A DNA stretch of 64,000 nucleotides from Nitrospira sp. (lineage in GTDB: Bacteria > Nitrospirota > Nitrospiria > Nitrospirales > Nitrospiraceae), in the NCBI GenBank assembly GCA_036984305.1, contig BQWY01000001.1, forward strand, positions 1,943,501 through 2,007,500, in the 5' to 3' direction. Of this stretch, positions 8,634-18,229 are shown piece after piece. How positions within the stretch are numbered: position 1 is the first letter of the stretch; each line of letters opens with the position of its first letter. Under the pieces are notes generated by a model. It was not told where the DNA came from and did not search any database. It saw only the letters and a program-made list of their open reading frames with translations. Made by a program: the position numbers and the translations under genes.

Positions 8634-10484
8634 ATGTGTGGATTCATTGCATTCCTACAGGACGAGCCGAGGATTGATTTGGAAACAGCTCGGGAGGCTC
8701 TCGCGAAACTGGAGCACCGAGGGCCCGATGCAAGAGGAGAGTGGTGTGAAGGTGGCGTCATGATGTTACACCGCCGGCTGTCGATTATTGACCTCAACAC
8801 CGGCCATCAACCTATGCAGAGCATTGATGGACGACATGTCATTGTTTTCAACGGAGAGATCTATAATTTTTGGCAGCTACGCGCTGAGCTTGAAGAGCAG
8901 GGCAGCCAATTTCGCACCCGTTCAGATACCGAGGTGCTTCTGGAAGGCTATCGTCGTTGGGGCTGGCGTATTGTTGACCGATTGAACGGCATGTTCGCCT
9001 TTGTCATTTGGGATCGAGTTCACTCGATGGCCTTTGGTGCGCGTGATCGTGTGGGTATCAAGCCGTTGTGCTGGGCTCTCGACCGAGGTGCCCTCATCGT
9101 ATCGTCAACGCTCGAACCATTTAAGGCGCTGGAGGGCTTCCACCGTATCGATCCCGTTGCGGTAAGGGATCTTCTGACATTTGACTATATCCCGTCCCCG
9201 CGGACGATCCTTCGAAGGGTGAACAAACTCGACCCAGGTTGCATGTTTTACTGGCAGTTCGGAAGAGACGTTTTAAAAATCGATCGGTACTGGTCTCCTC
9301 CCATGGAAAGTAGCAGATTGACCGCGCCCGATGAATTCGAGCTCGAGGATCTCCTGCGCGAAGCCGTCAAGCGTCAGTTAATCAGCGATGTGCCGATCGG
9401 CGTGTTCCTCTCCGGCGGCATTGATTCCTCCTTAATTGCCGCCTTGATGGCCAGGGAAAGTGGTAAACCCATTCGCACTTACTCAATTGCCTTCAAGGAT
9501 GCGGAATCCGATGAGTCCTCCATTGCCAAGCTGGTCGCGAGGCAGTTCGGTACTGATCATACTGCACTGCCGGCCGAGGATCTCGACTCCGAGAGATTGC
9601 TGGATCTGTTAAGCCGTCTCGATGAACCATTTGCGGATCCGGCCATCGTTCCGACCTTTGTCTTGTCCAGACTGACGCGATCGCACGTGAAAGTTGCGCT
9701 TTCGGGTGACGGTGGCGACGAGGTATTCGGAGGATATCCTAAATATCTTCTTGGAAGACTAAACCAAGAGGCGATTCCATTCCAGCCACTATTGCACAAA
9801 GCACTAGGCGCGTTGTCCTGGCGACCACGCGGCGTATCGCATCTCTACTGGCGCACCCTTTCTTCTCAAGATCGGATCCGATGGTCGTTGTCTGGCTATG
9901 GGGACTTTCCCGTGTTCGAGAAGGACTTGAAAACAATCTTGATGCCCGCTTATCACGAGCCAGCACAGGTGGACCAATACTTCGAGCCCTGGGAGCGCCG
10001 CGCTAGTCGGTATGGACTGCGTTTTGACACGGATCTCCTGATACGAACCGACCTTGAGACCTACCTGAGCGAAAACTGTCTGGTAAAAACCGATCGCGCG
10101 AGCATGCTGGCTTCCTTGGAGGTACGCGTGCCTTATCTCGACAATGTGGTGTTGGATCACATTCTGCCGCTTTCGGGTGAGACAAAGATTGCCAGCGGCA
10201 CGCTCAAGGCTCTGCTGGTGCCCATTGCACGGCGTGTGCTTCCGAAAGAAGTTTGGGATCGTCCCAAGCATGGATTTAATGTGCCTCTTGCTAGCTGGCT
10301 CACAGGTAACTGGCGGCCTGCCGTTGAGGCAGTGTTCGAATGGGGAGAAGAGAACGTCGATTTGTTCAACTGGCAATATCTTCGCCGCCTTCAGAAGAGT
10401 ATGTCCGCACGTGGAACTGGCCGGCAACTTTGGAAGCCATTCGTATTCCTTGCATGGGCCATGGCGCATAAGGTCAAGGTATGA
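8634..10484 (+). CDS. asnB: Asparagine synthetase (glutamine-hydrolysing)
   Basis: Starting at the ATG at 8634 gives the obligatory N-terminal Met-Cys: Cys2 becomes the class II glutaminase nucleophile after Met removal. The glutaminase half carries LEHRGPD, HRRLSIID and the FNGEIYN and SDTEVLLEGY motifs. The synthetase half carries the FLSGGIDSS PP-loop near residue 260 and a SGDGGDEVFGGY motif. Length, 616 residues, is normal for the family. An upstream in-frame start at 8574 would bury the nucleophile and is rejected. In exosortase-linked loci such amidotransferases are thought to amidate a sugar acid rather than make asparagine. It overlaps the next gene by four bases, so the two are translationally coupled. 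Confidence 0.92.
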   Translation: MCGFIAFLQDEPRIDLETAREALAKLEHRGPDARGEWCEGGVMMLHRRLSIIDLNTGHQPMQSIDGRHVIVFNGEIYNFWQLRAELEEQGSQFRTRSDTEVLLEGYRRWGWRIVDRLNGMFAFVIWDRVHSMAFGARDRVGIKPLCWALDRGALIVSSTLEPFKALEGFHRIDPVAVRDLLTFDYIPSPRTILRRVNKLDPGCMFYWQFGRDVLKIDRYWSPPMESSRLTAPDEFELEDLLREAVKRQLISDVPIGVFLSGGIDSSLIAALMARESGKPIRTYSIAFKDAESDESSIAKLVARQFGTDHTALPAEDLDSERLLDLLSRLDEPFADPAIVPTFVLSRLTRSHVKVALSGDGGDEVFGGYPKYLLGRLNQEAIPFQPLLHKALGALSWRPRGVSHLYWRTLSSQDRIRWSLSGYGDFPVFEKDLKTILMPAYHEPAQVDQYFEPWERRASRYGLRFDTDLLIRTDLETYLSENCLVKTDRASMLASLEVRVPYLDNVVLDHILPLSGETKIASGTLKALLVPIARRVLPKEVWDRPKHGFNVPLASWLTGNWRPAVEAVFEWGEENVDLFNWQYLRRLQKSMSARGTGRQLWKPFVFLAWAMAHKVKV

Positions 10485-11629
10485 AGATCGCCTTTCTCAA
10501 TGATGGCCCTTATGAGTACGCCTTGGGTGGCGGCGAATGGCATGGAGGCTTGGAACGTAATATCTGGATACTCTCGCGAGCCCTTGCTAGAGCCGGCTGG
10601 AGGGTGCAAGTTGCTGTCCGTGGGGCACTAGCACTGAAGGAACGAAATGTGATCGAGGGAGTCGAATACATTGGCATCGGGCAAGGTCCCCTAGCACCCG
10701 GGCAGATTTTAATGGAATGGTATCGATTCTTATCGTCTGAGAGACCGGACTGGCTGTTTTGGGGGGGAGGCAGCCATCTGTTCGGGCCGCTTGTGGAAAT
10801 TGGGAAATGGCTTGGCGTTGGTACGATTTTCCATGCTTGCTTGGATGCTGATGTACAGCCCCGGCGGGGGGTGTTTTCCCGCTCGCGTTTGTGGCCGCTC
10901 TATGCGTGGGGACTTCGGAGAACCGATAAGATCTTTGTTCAACATTCCGGGCAACTTCTGATGCTTCACCCGCGGTTAAGAGCAAAGGCCTGCACGCTGC
11001 CTAAAGTGGGTTTGCTTCCATCGGCGGTGAAGCCTCACGCGCAACGCCGAGGGTATGTTGCCTGGATAGCCACACTGCGTCAGCATAAACGACCCGACCT
11101 ACTCATCGAGCTCGCAAAAAGAGCACAGGAGATACAGTTTATCGTCTGCGGTGGACCGACCGAATATCAGACTGCTGCCGAGTATAGCCTTGGTATGGTC
11201 GAAGCATTGAGCAAATTGCCGAATGTGGATTACCGAGGCCGCGTTAAGCCAGACGAAGCCATGGAGGTGATCGCCAATGCGGCCGTACTGCTCTGTACGT
11301 CTGATGAAGAGGGTTTCCCAAACACGTTTATGCAGGCGTGGGCAAGCGGCACCCCTGTCGTAACCTTGAAAGTCGATCCCGACGGCATCATTGAAAAAGT
11401 GGGGCTTGGCAAAGTTTCGAGGACTGTCAATATCGCGGTGACCGATATCAATGCATTAATTGCGTCACCCGATCAACGCGAACGGATTGCTTTGCGCGCG
11501 CGGCGGTATATTTCTGAAAAGCACAATGAAACCGCTGTCGTAAAGATCTTCACCGATGCGCTTCGTCATCGGCTCGATGTGCAAGAGAGTGTAATGTCAG
11601 GTTCGCAGGTACCGACCTTAAAGTCATGA
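10481..11629 (+). CDS. Family 4 glycosyltransferase
   Basis: The 382-residue product has the GT4 glycine-rich N-terminus LGGGEWHGGLERNIW and a long-helix SRALARAGWRVQVAV. Its C-terminal half has WIATLRQHKRPDLLIELA, then DEEGFPNTFMQAWASGTPVV, the E-x7-E-like donor motif of GT4 enzymes. The ATG overlaps the asnB stop codon (ATGA), which indicates co-translation. It would add a hexose-type residue during repeat-unit synthesis. Confidence 0.87.
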   Translation: MKIAFLNDGPYEYALGGGEWHGGLERNIWILSRALARAGWRVQVAVRGALALKERNVIEGVEYIGIGQGPLAPGQILMEWYRFLSSERPDWLFWGGGSHLFGPLVEIGKWLGVGTIFHACLDADVQPRRGVFSRSRLWPLYAWGLRRTDKIFVQHSGQLLMLHPRLRAKACTLPKVGLLPSAVKPHAQRRGYVAWIATLRQHKRPDLLIELAKRAQEIQFIVCGGPTEYQTAAEYSLGMVEALSKLPNVDYRGRVKPDEAMEVIANAAVLLCTSDEEGFPNTFMQAWASGTPVVTLKVDPDGIIEKVGLGKVSRTVNIAVTDINALIASPDQRERIALRARRYISEKHNETAVVKIFTDALRHRLDVQESVMSGSQVPTLKS

Positions 11630-11880
11630 AGGTATTTAGCCGCGAGTATTTCATTTCCTGCCCGAATGTGGGGAGAACGTTGTCCCACAATGGAAGCAGC
11701 AGACGGGTTTACCACTACACTCAGCCTTTGCGATGGAGTGACGGCCAGCCTTCTTCGGTTGAAACTACCAATTGCGAAGCGCCGTTCTTTAAGTGAAAAA
11801 GTCTGTTAATCGGCGACGCCGTGACGGCCGAATTACCATCTTGCCGCAGCGCTTAGACCTACAACCGTGTAACCTCGATC

Positions 11881-13095
11881 ATGACTAGAGAACTTGGCAT
11901 GGGCACTTGGCTCCCGGTGGACGATCGGGTAGGCGACGCGTCGGAGCCGGTGCCAAGTCCACCCGCGATTTTCGAGTATACGTGGTATGGGATTCTCGGG
12001 TACGCGATGCTCGGTCAGGCATGGGGGATCGTCATTCCATCGGTTGGGGGGGCGTTATTGGCCCTTTTAGCCGCAGCTTGCGTAGCGAGCGTTGGAGCTC
12101 GTGCCCCACGAGTATATGCACCGGTCGCTCCGGCCATCTGTATGGGAATTTCTATCATTGCGGTGCAGTTCTTATTCTATGGTGGGCGCGCACTCGAGAG
12201 CAGCATGGTCTTCATCGGGTGGCTCTTCACCGTCTGTATTGTTCAAGTACTGTCGCTACGACCTCGGTTCCTGAATCGCTTCGCCATGGCCGCCTTCATC
12301 ATAGGTCTGGGTGCCATCCCCTATATGCAGGCGCGTTCGGGAGGGGGCTTCATTCGGTTTGGGGCAAGTGGAACGTCCATCTCTAATCCAAACACGCTAG
12401 CAATGTGGTTTGGTTTCTGCGCCATCTTTTTTCTTTTTTGGGGTCTGCAATCTCGGACTCTTACCAGGCGAATGTTCACTTGGGCGTTGGCACTGATCAG
12501 TCTGTATATCGTCGCACTTACGGTCAGTCGGGGAACCCTACTAGGAATTGTTCTGGCCTGTCTCGTTGGGTTTCGTTCGACATTGAAGCACGGTTTCCTT
12601 CCAGCGGTGTCCGTTGTGGTGCTGATGGCGCTGGTCTATGAATCCGGGGTGTTCCAGCAGGCAATTGACTTTTACACGATCAGAGGAACAGAGGAGACGG
12701 GGCGAGGGAAGTTGTGGCCTGCGGCCCTCCAACGTCTACTCGATTCGCCGTGGACGGGGTATGGTTTGGACGCCGTCCGCGTCCGGGCCGCCTGGAACTT
12801 TGCACACACTCCGCACAATGCGCTGCTCTATATAGGCCTCGGCGGTGGACTTATTCCGTTGTTGTGCTTCCTCGGCTATTTGGCCAGAGTGGGAATCAAC
12901 ACGATGCACATCATGAAGGGGTACCCGGTGGGAGAAGCGACAATAATTCCAGCGTTGGTAGCCTTCGCGTTCATCCAGATTATGCTCGCTGATAATTTCT
13001 TTATGTTCGCGTGGGTTGTGGTGGTGTTTACCTCCGCCATCATGCAGGGGCATCCTCATTGGCTACGAACGATTCCTCAAATGAATGAAGCGTGA
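11881..13095 (+). CDS. O-antigen ligase / Wzy-like polymerase
   Basis: The 404-residue product is almost entirely hydrophobic, with about ten predicted membrane segments. Between the later segments is a large periplasmic loop with ETGRGKLWPAALQRLLDSPW, then YGLDAVRV and HTPHNALLYIGLGGG. This arrangement (R/K-rich loop followed by an H-x-x-H-N motif) is typical of the Wzy_C / O-antigen ligase superfamily. In an exopolysaccharide locus it most likely polymerises lipid-linked repeat units in the periplasm. The preceding 250 bases hold no gene, so a separate promoter is possible. Confidence 0.82.
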   Translation: MTRELGMGTWLPVDDRVGDASEPVPSPPAIFEYTWYGILGYAMLGQAWGIVIPSVGGALLALLAAACVASVGARAPRVYAPVAPAICMGISIIAVQFLFYGGRALESSMVFIGWLFTVCIVQVLSLRPRFLNRFAMAAFIIGLGAIPYMQARSGGGFIRFGASGTSISNPNTLAMWFGFCAIFFLFWGLQSRTLTRRMFTWALALISLYIVALTVSRGTLLGIVLACLVGFRSTLKHGFLPAVSVVVLMALVYESGVFQQAIDFYTIRGTEETGRGKLWPAALQRLLDSPWTGYGLDAVRVRAAWNFAHTPHNALLYIGLGGGLIPLLCFLGYLARVGINTMHIMKGYPVGEATIIPALVAFAFIQIMLADNFFMFAWVVVVFTSAIMQGHPHWLRTIPQMNEA

Positions 13096-13104
13096 GTAAC
13101 GACA

Positions 13105-14307
13105 ATGCTACCTCATCGCGCCTCAGCAGCCACTTGTGAGTCGACATCAGGCGACGTGGTCATGAGTGGCAGCATTTCGAGTCTCGATCCACGCGTCCCA
13201 TCGGATTGTCGTCTTCTGTACTTGGTGGGTCACTTAAGTCTCGGTGGTTTGGAACGACAACTGTTTGATCTTCTTCGTGTGATGGATAGGGGTCGCTACA
13301 AACCGGCGGTCGTCGTATGGCGGTATACTCCGGGTGATCACTACAATGAAGCCATCGAAGCCCTTGGGGTGCCAGTGGTCCCTCTGGGTAATGGCCTATC
13401 CCGATTGGGTAAGGTACGAGCACTTCGGCGATTGGTGTCTTCTGTGCGACCCGAGGTGATTCATTCGTATTCCTTCTACACAAACATTGCAGCTTGGTGG
13501 GCGGCTCGCGGTACGGCAACGATCCCTATGGGATCGATCCAAAATACATTCTGGTTCGAACGACAGCATGCGGGGAAACTGCTGGGACGGCTATCTGGGC
13601 GATGGCCATCCGGCCAAATGTACAACAGCTTTGCAGCGGAGGAGACGGCGAGACAATCCGCGACGTTATTTCGTCCTCGGCGGATCTACGTCATTACGAA
13701 CGGAGTCGACCTCGAGAAGTTTTCCCCACGGTCTCATCCGCAACACGGCTATGTGTTAGCTGTTGGAAGCCTGTATTCTCGTAAACGTTGGGATCGGTTG
13801 ATTCGAGCGGTCGCGCTGCTCGCCTCGAAAGGCACTCATCTTGAAGTCAGGCACGTTGGTTCAGGACCCCTGTTGGGAGAGCTCGAGGCGATGGTAAAGC
13901 GACTCCATATTGAACACGCCTTTCGATTCCTCGGAGTTCGGCACGATATCCCCGCTTTACTGGGGGACGCGAGCTTTCTCGCACACACAGCCGAGGTTGA
14001 GGGCTGTCCGAACGTTGTCCTCGAAGCCATGGCCTGTGGTCGGGCGGTGGTCGCAACGGCTGCCGGTGATATTCCCTGGTTGGTAGACGATGGGAAGACT
14101 GGATTCGTGGTCCCACGAGATGATGAGGTGGCCCTCTCCAATCGTATCGCGACCCTTTTGGAGGATCGTGATCTCTGTCGACGAATGGGAGAGGCCGGCC
14201 GGATGAAGGCCGAGCACACATTCGGGCTCGATCGCTTCAGATCAGAACATTTCGTAGCCTACCGCGCTGAGGGATGGCAGGATAACCAGTATGTGGGAAA
14301 TGGGTGA
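13105..14307 (+). CDS. Family 4 glycosyltransferase
   Basis: Glycosyltransferase with the GT4 N-terminal motif GHLSLGGLERQLFDLLRVM and C-terminal AVGSLYSRKRWDRLIRAVALL and EVEGCPNVVLEAMACGRAVV (E-G-x-P-N-x-x-L-E donor motif). Starting at 13105 the protein has 400 residues, but the first 19 look unstructured; an in-frame ATG at 13162 is an equally good start. It begins only nine bases after the polymerase gene and is presumably in the same transcript. Confidence 0.87.
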   Translation: MLPHRASAATCESTSGDVVMSGSISSLDPRVPSDCRLLYLVGHLSLGGLERQLFDLLRVMDRGRYKPAVVVWRYTPGDHYNEAIEALGVPVVPLGNGLSRLGKVRALRRLVSSVRPEVIHSYSFYTNIAAWWAARGTATIPMGSIQNTFWFERQHAGKLLGRLSGRWPSGQMYNSFAAEETARQSATLFRPRRIYVITNGVDLEKFSPRSHPQHGYVLAVGSLYSRKRWDRLIRAVALLASKGTHLEVRHVGSGPLLGELEAMVKRLHIEHAFRFLGVRHDIPALLGDASFLAHTAEVEGCPNVVLEAMACGRAVVATAAGDIPWLVDDGKTGFVVPRDDEVALSNRIATLLEDRDLCRRMGEAGRMKAEHTFGLDRFRSEHFVAYRAEGWQDNQYVGNG

Positions 14308-14533
14308 GTGATGAACAAAACATGACGTCACCAGTGTTCGCTGCCGATGACACAACGTTGAGCCCATAGCATACCGTTCTTCCTCCTCATCCGTACGGAC
14401 CTCATATACTTTTATCTAAAAGATAGCGTGCCTCAGCGATAGAGTTGTGAGACCACGAAGGCTGCGACATAGGCGTTATCACAATCACGCCAATGTGCAG
14501 CTACTGACCTGGCGGCGATCCTAAGGGACATCC

Positions 14534-15508
14534 GTGTTACATACTTGGAAAACGCGCCACATCGTGACGGGATTACTAACCTGGGTACCTATGCTGAATG
14601 CATGGCGTGTGAGGCATGCAACGACCGGAGGGTCGGATTCAGCTCGCTACTGCTATTCGGTTTGGTTGCGTCATCTCATCATACTGGATCGATGTGGATT
14701 CAACATTAAAGGGACACGCATAGGGGAACTGGGACCGGGGGACACCCTTGGTATGGGCTTGGCGGCGTTGCTTTCGGGAGCATCCGAATATGTGGGGTTA
14801 GACATCATCCCCTATTCAGCCAAGGCCGACTTGGAAAAGATGTTTGACGCATTACTGTTGATGTATTCTCAGAAAGAACCGATTCCAGACGACATTGAAT
14901 TTCCTCTCATCAGGCCGCGGATGGAGTCCTACGAATTTCCGAGTTATCTTATCGACTGGCCGGGGTTTTTCATTAGAGCCGAAGAAATCCGCAATCAGGT
15001 TAGGGCTGGCGTGAACAGTGCTCCTTTGTTGGGGTATAGAGCTCCTTGGACGTCGTCGTCGCACATCGCTGAGGCGTCCCTTGATTTGATCTTCTCCCAA
15101 GCGGTTCTCGAGCATGTTGATGCACTAGATGATACGTATCGCACCATGTTTGCGTGGCTCAAGCCAGGCGGCTATGCGTCTCATGTCATTGACTTTAAGG
15201 CCCACGGTCGGTCGCCGTTTTGGAACGGACATTGGGCCTACTCGGATTGGCAATGGAAGCTGGTCCGAGGAAAGCGCGAATTCCTGCTAAACCGAGAGCC
15301 AATCAGCACTCATCTCGCGCACGCGAAGAGAGCGGGCTTTGAAGTACGCTTAGTAACACGCGACCAGACGACCCATGGACTCCAGGCGTCCGCCCTTTCC
15401 TCGCGATTCCAGCGCATCGATGCGGTCGACGCTCAAACAAGCGAGGTGTTGTTGGTTCTCCAAAAACCCACATCGAAACAGCCGTTCGGCACATTGTCCC
15501 AAAACTGA
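14534..15508 (+). CDS. SAM-dependent methyltransferase, class I
   Basis: The 324-residue product shows the class I motif I as IGELGPGDTLGMGLAALL followed by YVGLDIIPY (acidic end of strand 2). The later DLIFSQAVLEHVDALDDTYR stretch matches motif IV and post-motif IV. The start is a GTG at 14534 with TAAGGGA just upstream. It may methylate a sugar hydroxyl or carboxyl of the polymer. The extra 30 N-terminal residues before the Rossmann fold are basic. Confidence 0.75.
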   Translation: MLHTWKTRHIVTGLLTWVPMLNAWRVRHATTGGSDSARYCYSVWLRHLIILDRCGFNIKGTRIGELGPGDTLGMGLAALLSGASEYVGLDIIPYSAKADLEKMFDALLLMYSQKEPIPDDIEFPLIRPRMESYEFPSYLIDWPGFFIRAEEIRNQVRAGVNSAPLLGYRAPWTSSSHIAEASLDLIFSQAVLEHVDALDDTYRTMFAWLKPGGYASHVIDFKAHGRSPFWNGHWAYSDWQWKLVRGKREFLLNREPISTHLAHAKRAGFEVRLVTRDQTTHGLQASALSSRFQRIDAVDAQTSEVLLVLQKPTSKQPFGTLSQN

Positions 15509-15545
15509 ACGACTCCGATACGCTTACGTACCTTCAGCCAATCTA

Positions 15546-16793
15546 ATGCGGCTCGCCGTTTTTACAAGTCAATTCCCAGGCCGTGTGAACACTTTCTTCG
15601 CGCGTGATATGAGGTCCCTAATAGAAGCCGGGATCGATATAGATATCTTCCCAATTTACCCGCTTGACCCAGCGCTTTGGCGGTACGTCCCGGATTGTCT
15701 TGGAGAAGACGTCCTTCCAAGGAGTAGAATTCATCATATCAACCTTGCTCAGGTCCTTCGATCCTCGAAACTGATACCGTCCGAGAAGCTCAGCAGCTTT
15801 TTTCAAGATACGGCCGCCATCATTGCCTCGGCGGTTAGATTCGGCGCCGAGCCGCTCGTAAAGAGCATGTATGCCATTGGCAAAGCAATGGCCTGGGCTG
15901 GACAATTCCCACATAACTTTGATCACGTCCTCGCATATTGGGGGAACTATGCTGGAACTTGCGCATATCTGTTTAATCGTTTGATACGCCAGCCCATACC
16001 ATTATCTATCTTTCTCCATGCAGGAACGGACCTCTACAGAAACCAGGTGTTCCTGCGGCAGAAGCTCTTGTATGCAAGCAATATCATTGTCGTGTGCGAG
16101 TTCAATAGAGGTTTTTTACGGGAACACTACCCAGATATCTTTGATTCCATAGCAGACAAGATCCACCTGCATCATTTGGGTCTGGATTTAGCCGAATTTC
16201 GATATGAACCGGGAGGCCGTCAGGTGCAGAGAGTCCTTGGTGTGGGCGGCTTAGAAAAATATAAAGGATTTGAGTACCTTCTACGGGCGACACGCGAATT
16301 GGCATACCGAGGTATCGACATTGACATTGAGCTGATCGGTGATGGTCAAGAGAAGGATACCTTGGAGGCCTTAGCCAGGCAGCTGAGAATCAATGATCGG
16401 TTGAAATTGCGTGGTTGGCTTCCGATCGATGAGGTGAGAAGGATTATGGAACAAGCAACGATCTTAGTACATCCTTCTATGGGCCTCGGCGATGCGGTAC
16501 CAACGGTGATTAAGGAAGCTATGGCACTGGGTACGCCCGTTATTGCATCGGAGATCGCCGGTGTTCCTGAGTTGCTCAATGGGGGCAGATGCGGGGTGCT
16601 TGTGCCGCCCAAAGATGTTAAGGCTCTCGCTGACGGTATCGAGGCACTCTTGGGTAGCATTGCGCTACGACGAACCTACGCTGAGGCTGCACGCAAATAC
16701 GCTGAGGACAAGTTCGATCTTCGGCGGAACGGCCGGCTATTGGCAAACGTCCTCGCCTCAACGAAAGGACCAACTGAAGCTGTGTCATTGTGA
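15546..16793 (+). CDS. Family 4 glycosyltransferase
   Basis: The ATG at 15546 gives a 415-residue protein beginning MRLAVFTSQFPGRVNTFF, a typical GT4 N-terminal strand-loop. The in-frame open stretch upstream of it runs inside the previous gene and is not used. The C-terminal domain has VGGLEKYKGFEYLLRATREL, GDGQEKDTLEAL and the donor motif GDAVPTVIKEAMALGTPVIA. It resembles colanic-acid-type glycosyltransferases. The next gene starts one or fourteen bases after its stop. Confidence 0.87.
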   Translation: MRLAVFTSQFPGRVNTFFARDMRSLIEAGIDIDIFPIYPLDPALWRYVPDCLGEDVLPRSRIHHINLAQVLRSSKLIPSEKLSSFFQDTAAIIASAVRFGAEPLVKSMYAIGKAMAWAGQFPHNFDHVLAYWGNYAGTCAYLFNRLIRQPIPLSIFLHAGTDLYRNQVFLRQKLLYASNIIVVCEFNRGFLREHYPDIFDSIADKIHLHHLGLDLAEFRYEPGGRQVQRVLGVGGLEKYKGFEYLLRATRELAYRGIDIDIELIGDGQEKDTLEALARQLRINDRLKLRGWLPIDEVRRIMEQATILVHPSMGLGDAVPTVIKEAMALGTPVIASEIAGVPELLNGGRCGVLVPPKDVKALADGIEALLGSIALRRTYAEAARKYAEDKFDLRRNGRLLANVLASTKGPTEAVSL

Positions 16794-16806
16794 AATGGGA
16801 TTCCAC

Positions 16807-18201
16807 ATGAATGATTCCTTGATTAAACTGTACAATCATTTGCCCGCGCCGTTGCGTTCGGTAGCAGCCAGCCTTCGTGGGCAATATCTTCGATCTTGGC
16901 GATACGGCAACGACACAGAAGGCTTGATCGAGGAAGCTCTCGATCGAGAGAGCTGGAGCCCTTCGCAGTGGAAAAAGTGGCAAGAAGAGCGTCTCGCCTA
17001 TGTGCTTCATCGTGCAGCTACGCAGGTGCCATACTATCGCGAACAATGGAGTGGGCGTCGGCGGCAGGGAGACTTGGCATCGTACGAGTATTTGGAAAAT
17101 TGGCCAATCCTCAAGAAGGATGCTCTTCGTCAGAACCCTCTTGCCTTTGTTGCCGAGGATCGGAATCCCAAGCGTATGTATCTCGACCATACCAGCGGAA
17201 CATCTGGAACTCCATTAAAAATCTGGTCCAGCAAGCATACTTTGCACGCCTATTTTGCCATTTATGAGGCGCGTATTCGTCGGTGGCACGGATTGAGTAT
17301 CAACCAGCGATGGGCGATTCTGGGTGGACAGCCTGTTGTGCCAGTTGCAGCTAAGCAGCCGCCGTTTTGGGTGTATAACGCATCAATGAACCAACTGTAT
17401 CTATCTGCAAACCATGTCAGTGCGAGAAATGTCAGAGCGTACGCCGATGCGATCAATCGTTATGGCCCAACTCACATGATAGCCTACCCTTCCTCCGCTT
17501 CTGTGCTGGCTCGAGAAATCATCGCGGCGGGACTTCCTCTGACGTGCGTCACGATGCTCATCACTAATGCGGAGCCTGTTCATCCCTGGCAACGAAGTAT
17601 AATCACAGGCGCACTTGGTTCGCAGGTTCGGGAAACCTATGGCATGGCGGAAACCGTGGCAGCTGCGAGCGAATGTCAGCATGGAAAACTTCACCTGTGG
17701 CCCGATACGGGATTGGTGGAGATCTTTAGCGACACCGAAGACATACCTCAACGAGGATCATCTAAACCGGGACGGTTCATCTGTACAGGCTTGCTGAATC
17801 CCGACATGCCATTGATTCGATATGAGGTGGGGGATCGTGGACAAATAGCACCAGAAACAGAACATTGCAGTTGCGGGAGGACCCTACCAACAGTAGGTCG
17901 AATAGAAGGCAGAACCAATGATGTCCTCATTGCAAAAGATGGCCGTCGAGTTTATTGGTTGAATCCAGTCTTCTATGGATTGCCGATACGTGAAGCCCAG
18001 ATAGTCCAGCAGAGCGTTAATCGATTGCGGGTACGTTACGTTTCCGCCCCGGACTTCAAGGAGGGAACAAAACTACTAATCGCCGAACGGCTCCAACGAA
18101 GGATGGGAGAGGTGGATGTCATTATGGAGCAGGTGGAAATGGTGCCTCGGGAAGCGAATGGCAAGTTTCGGGCCGTCGTCTGTGAATTGTCGAATGAATA
18201 G
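16807..18201 (+). CDS. CapK/PaaK-like AMP-forming ligase
   Basis: The protein (about 464 residues) belongs to the adenylate-forming superfamily: the nucleotide loop is DHTSGTSGTPLKIWSS (near residue 125), later RETYGMAETVAAASEC, and a metal-type SCGRTLPTVGRIEGRTND segment close to the hinge. This is the PaaK/CapK branch found in capsule loci, where the acid activated is unknown; it may load an acyl or amino-acyl group for transfer to the glycan. Starts at 16795 (one base after the preceding stop) and 16807 are both possible. It is the last gene of the run and converges on the beta-helix gene. Confidence 0.8.
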   Translation: MNDSLIKLYNHLPAPLRSVAASLRGQYLRSWRYGNDTEGLIEEALDRESWSPSQWKKWQEERLAYVLHRAATQVPYYREQWSGRRRQGDLASYEYLENWPILKKDALRQNPLAFVAEDRNPKRMYLDHTSGTSGTPLKIWSSKHTLHAYFAIYEARIRRWHGLSINQRWAILGGQPVVPVAAKQPPFWVYNASMNQLYLSANHVSARNVRAYADAINRYGPTHMIAYPSSASVLAREIIAAGLPLTCVTMLITNAEPVHPWQRSIITGALGSQVRETYGMAETVAAASECQHGKLHLWPDTGLVEIFSDTEDIPQRGSSKPGRFICTGLLNPDMPLIRYEVGDRGQIAPETEHCSCGRTLPTVGRIEGRTNDVLIAKDGRRVYWLNPVFYGLPIREAQIVQQSVNRLRVRYVSAPDFKEGTKLLIAERLQRRMGEVDVIMEQVEMVPREANGKFRAVVCELSNE

Positions 18202-18229
18202 GTGATAGGTTGCCATTGCCATCGTAGAA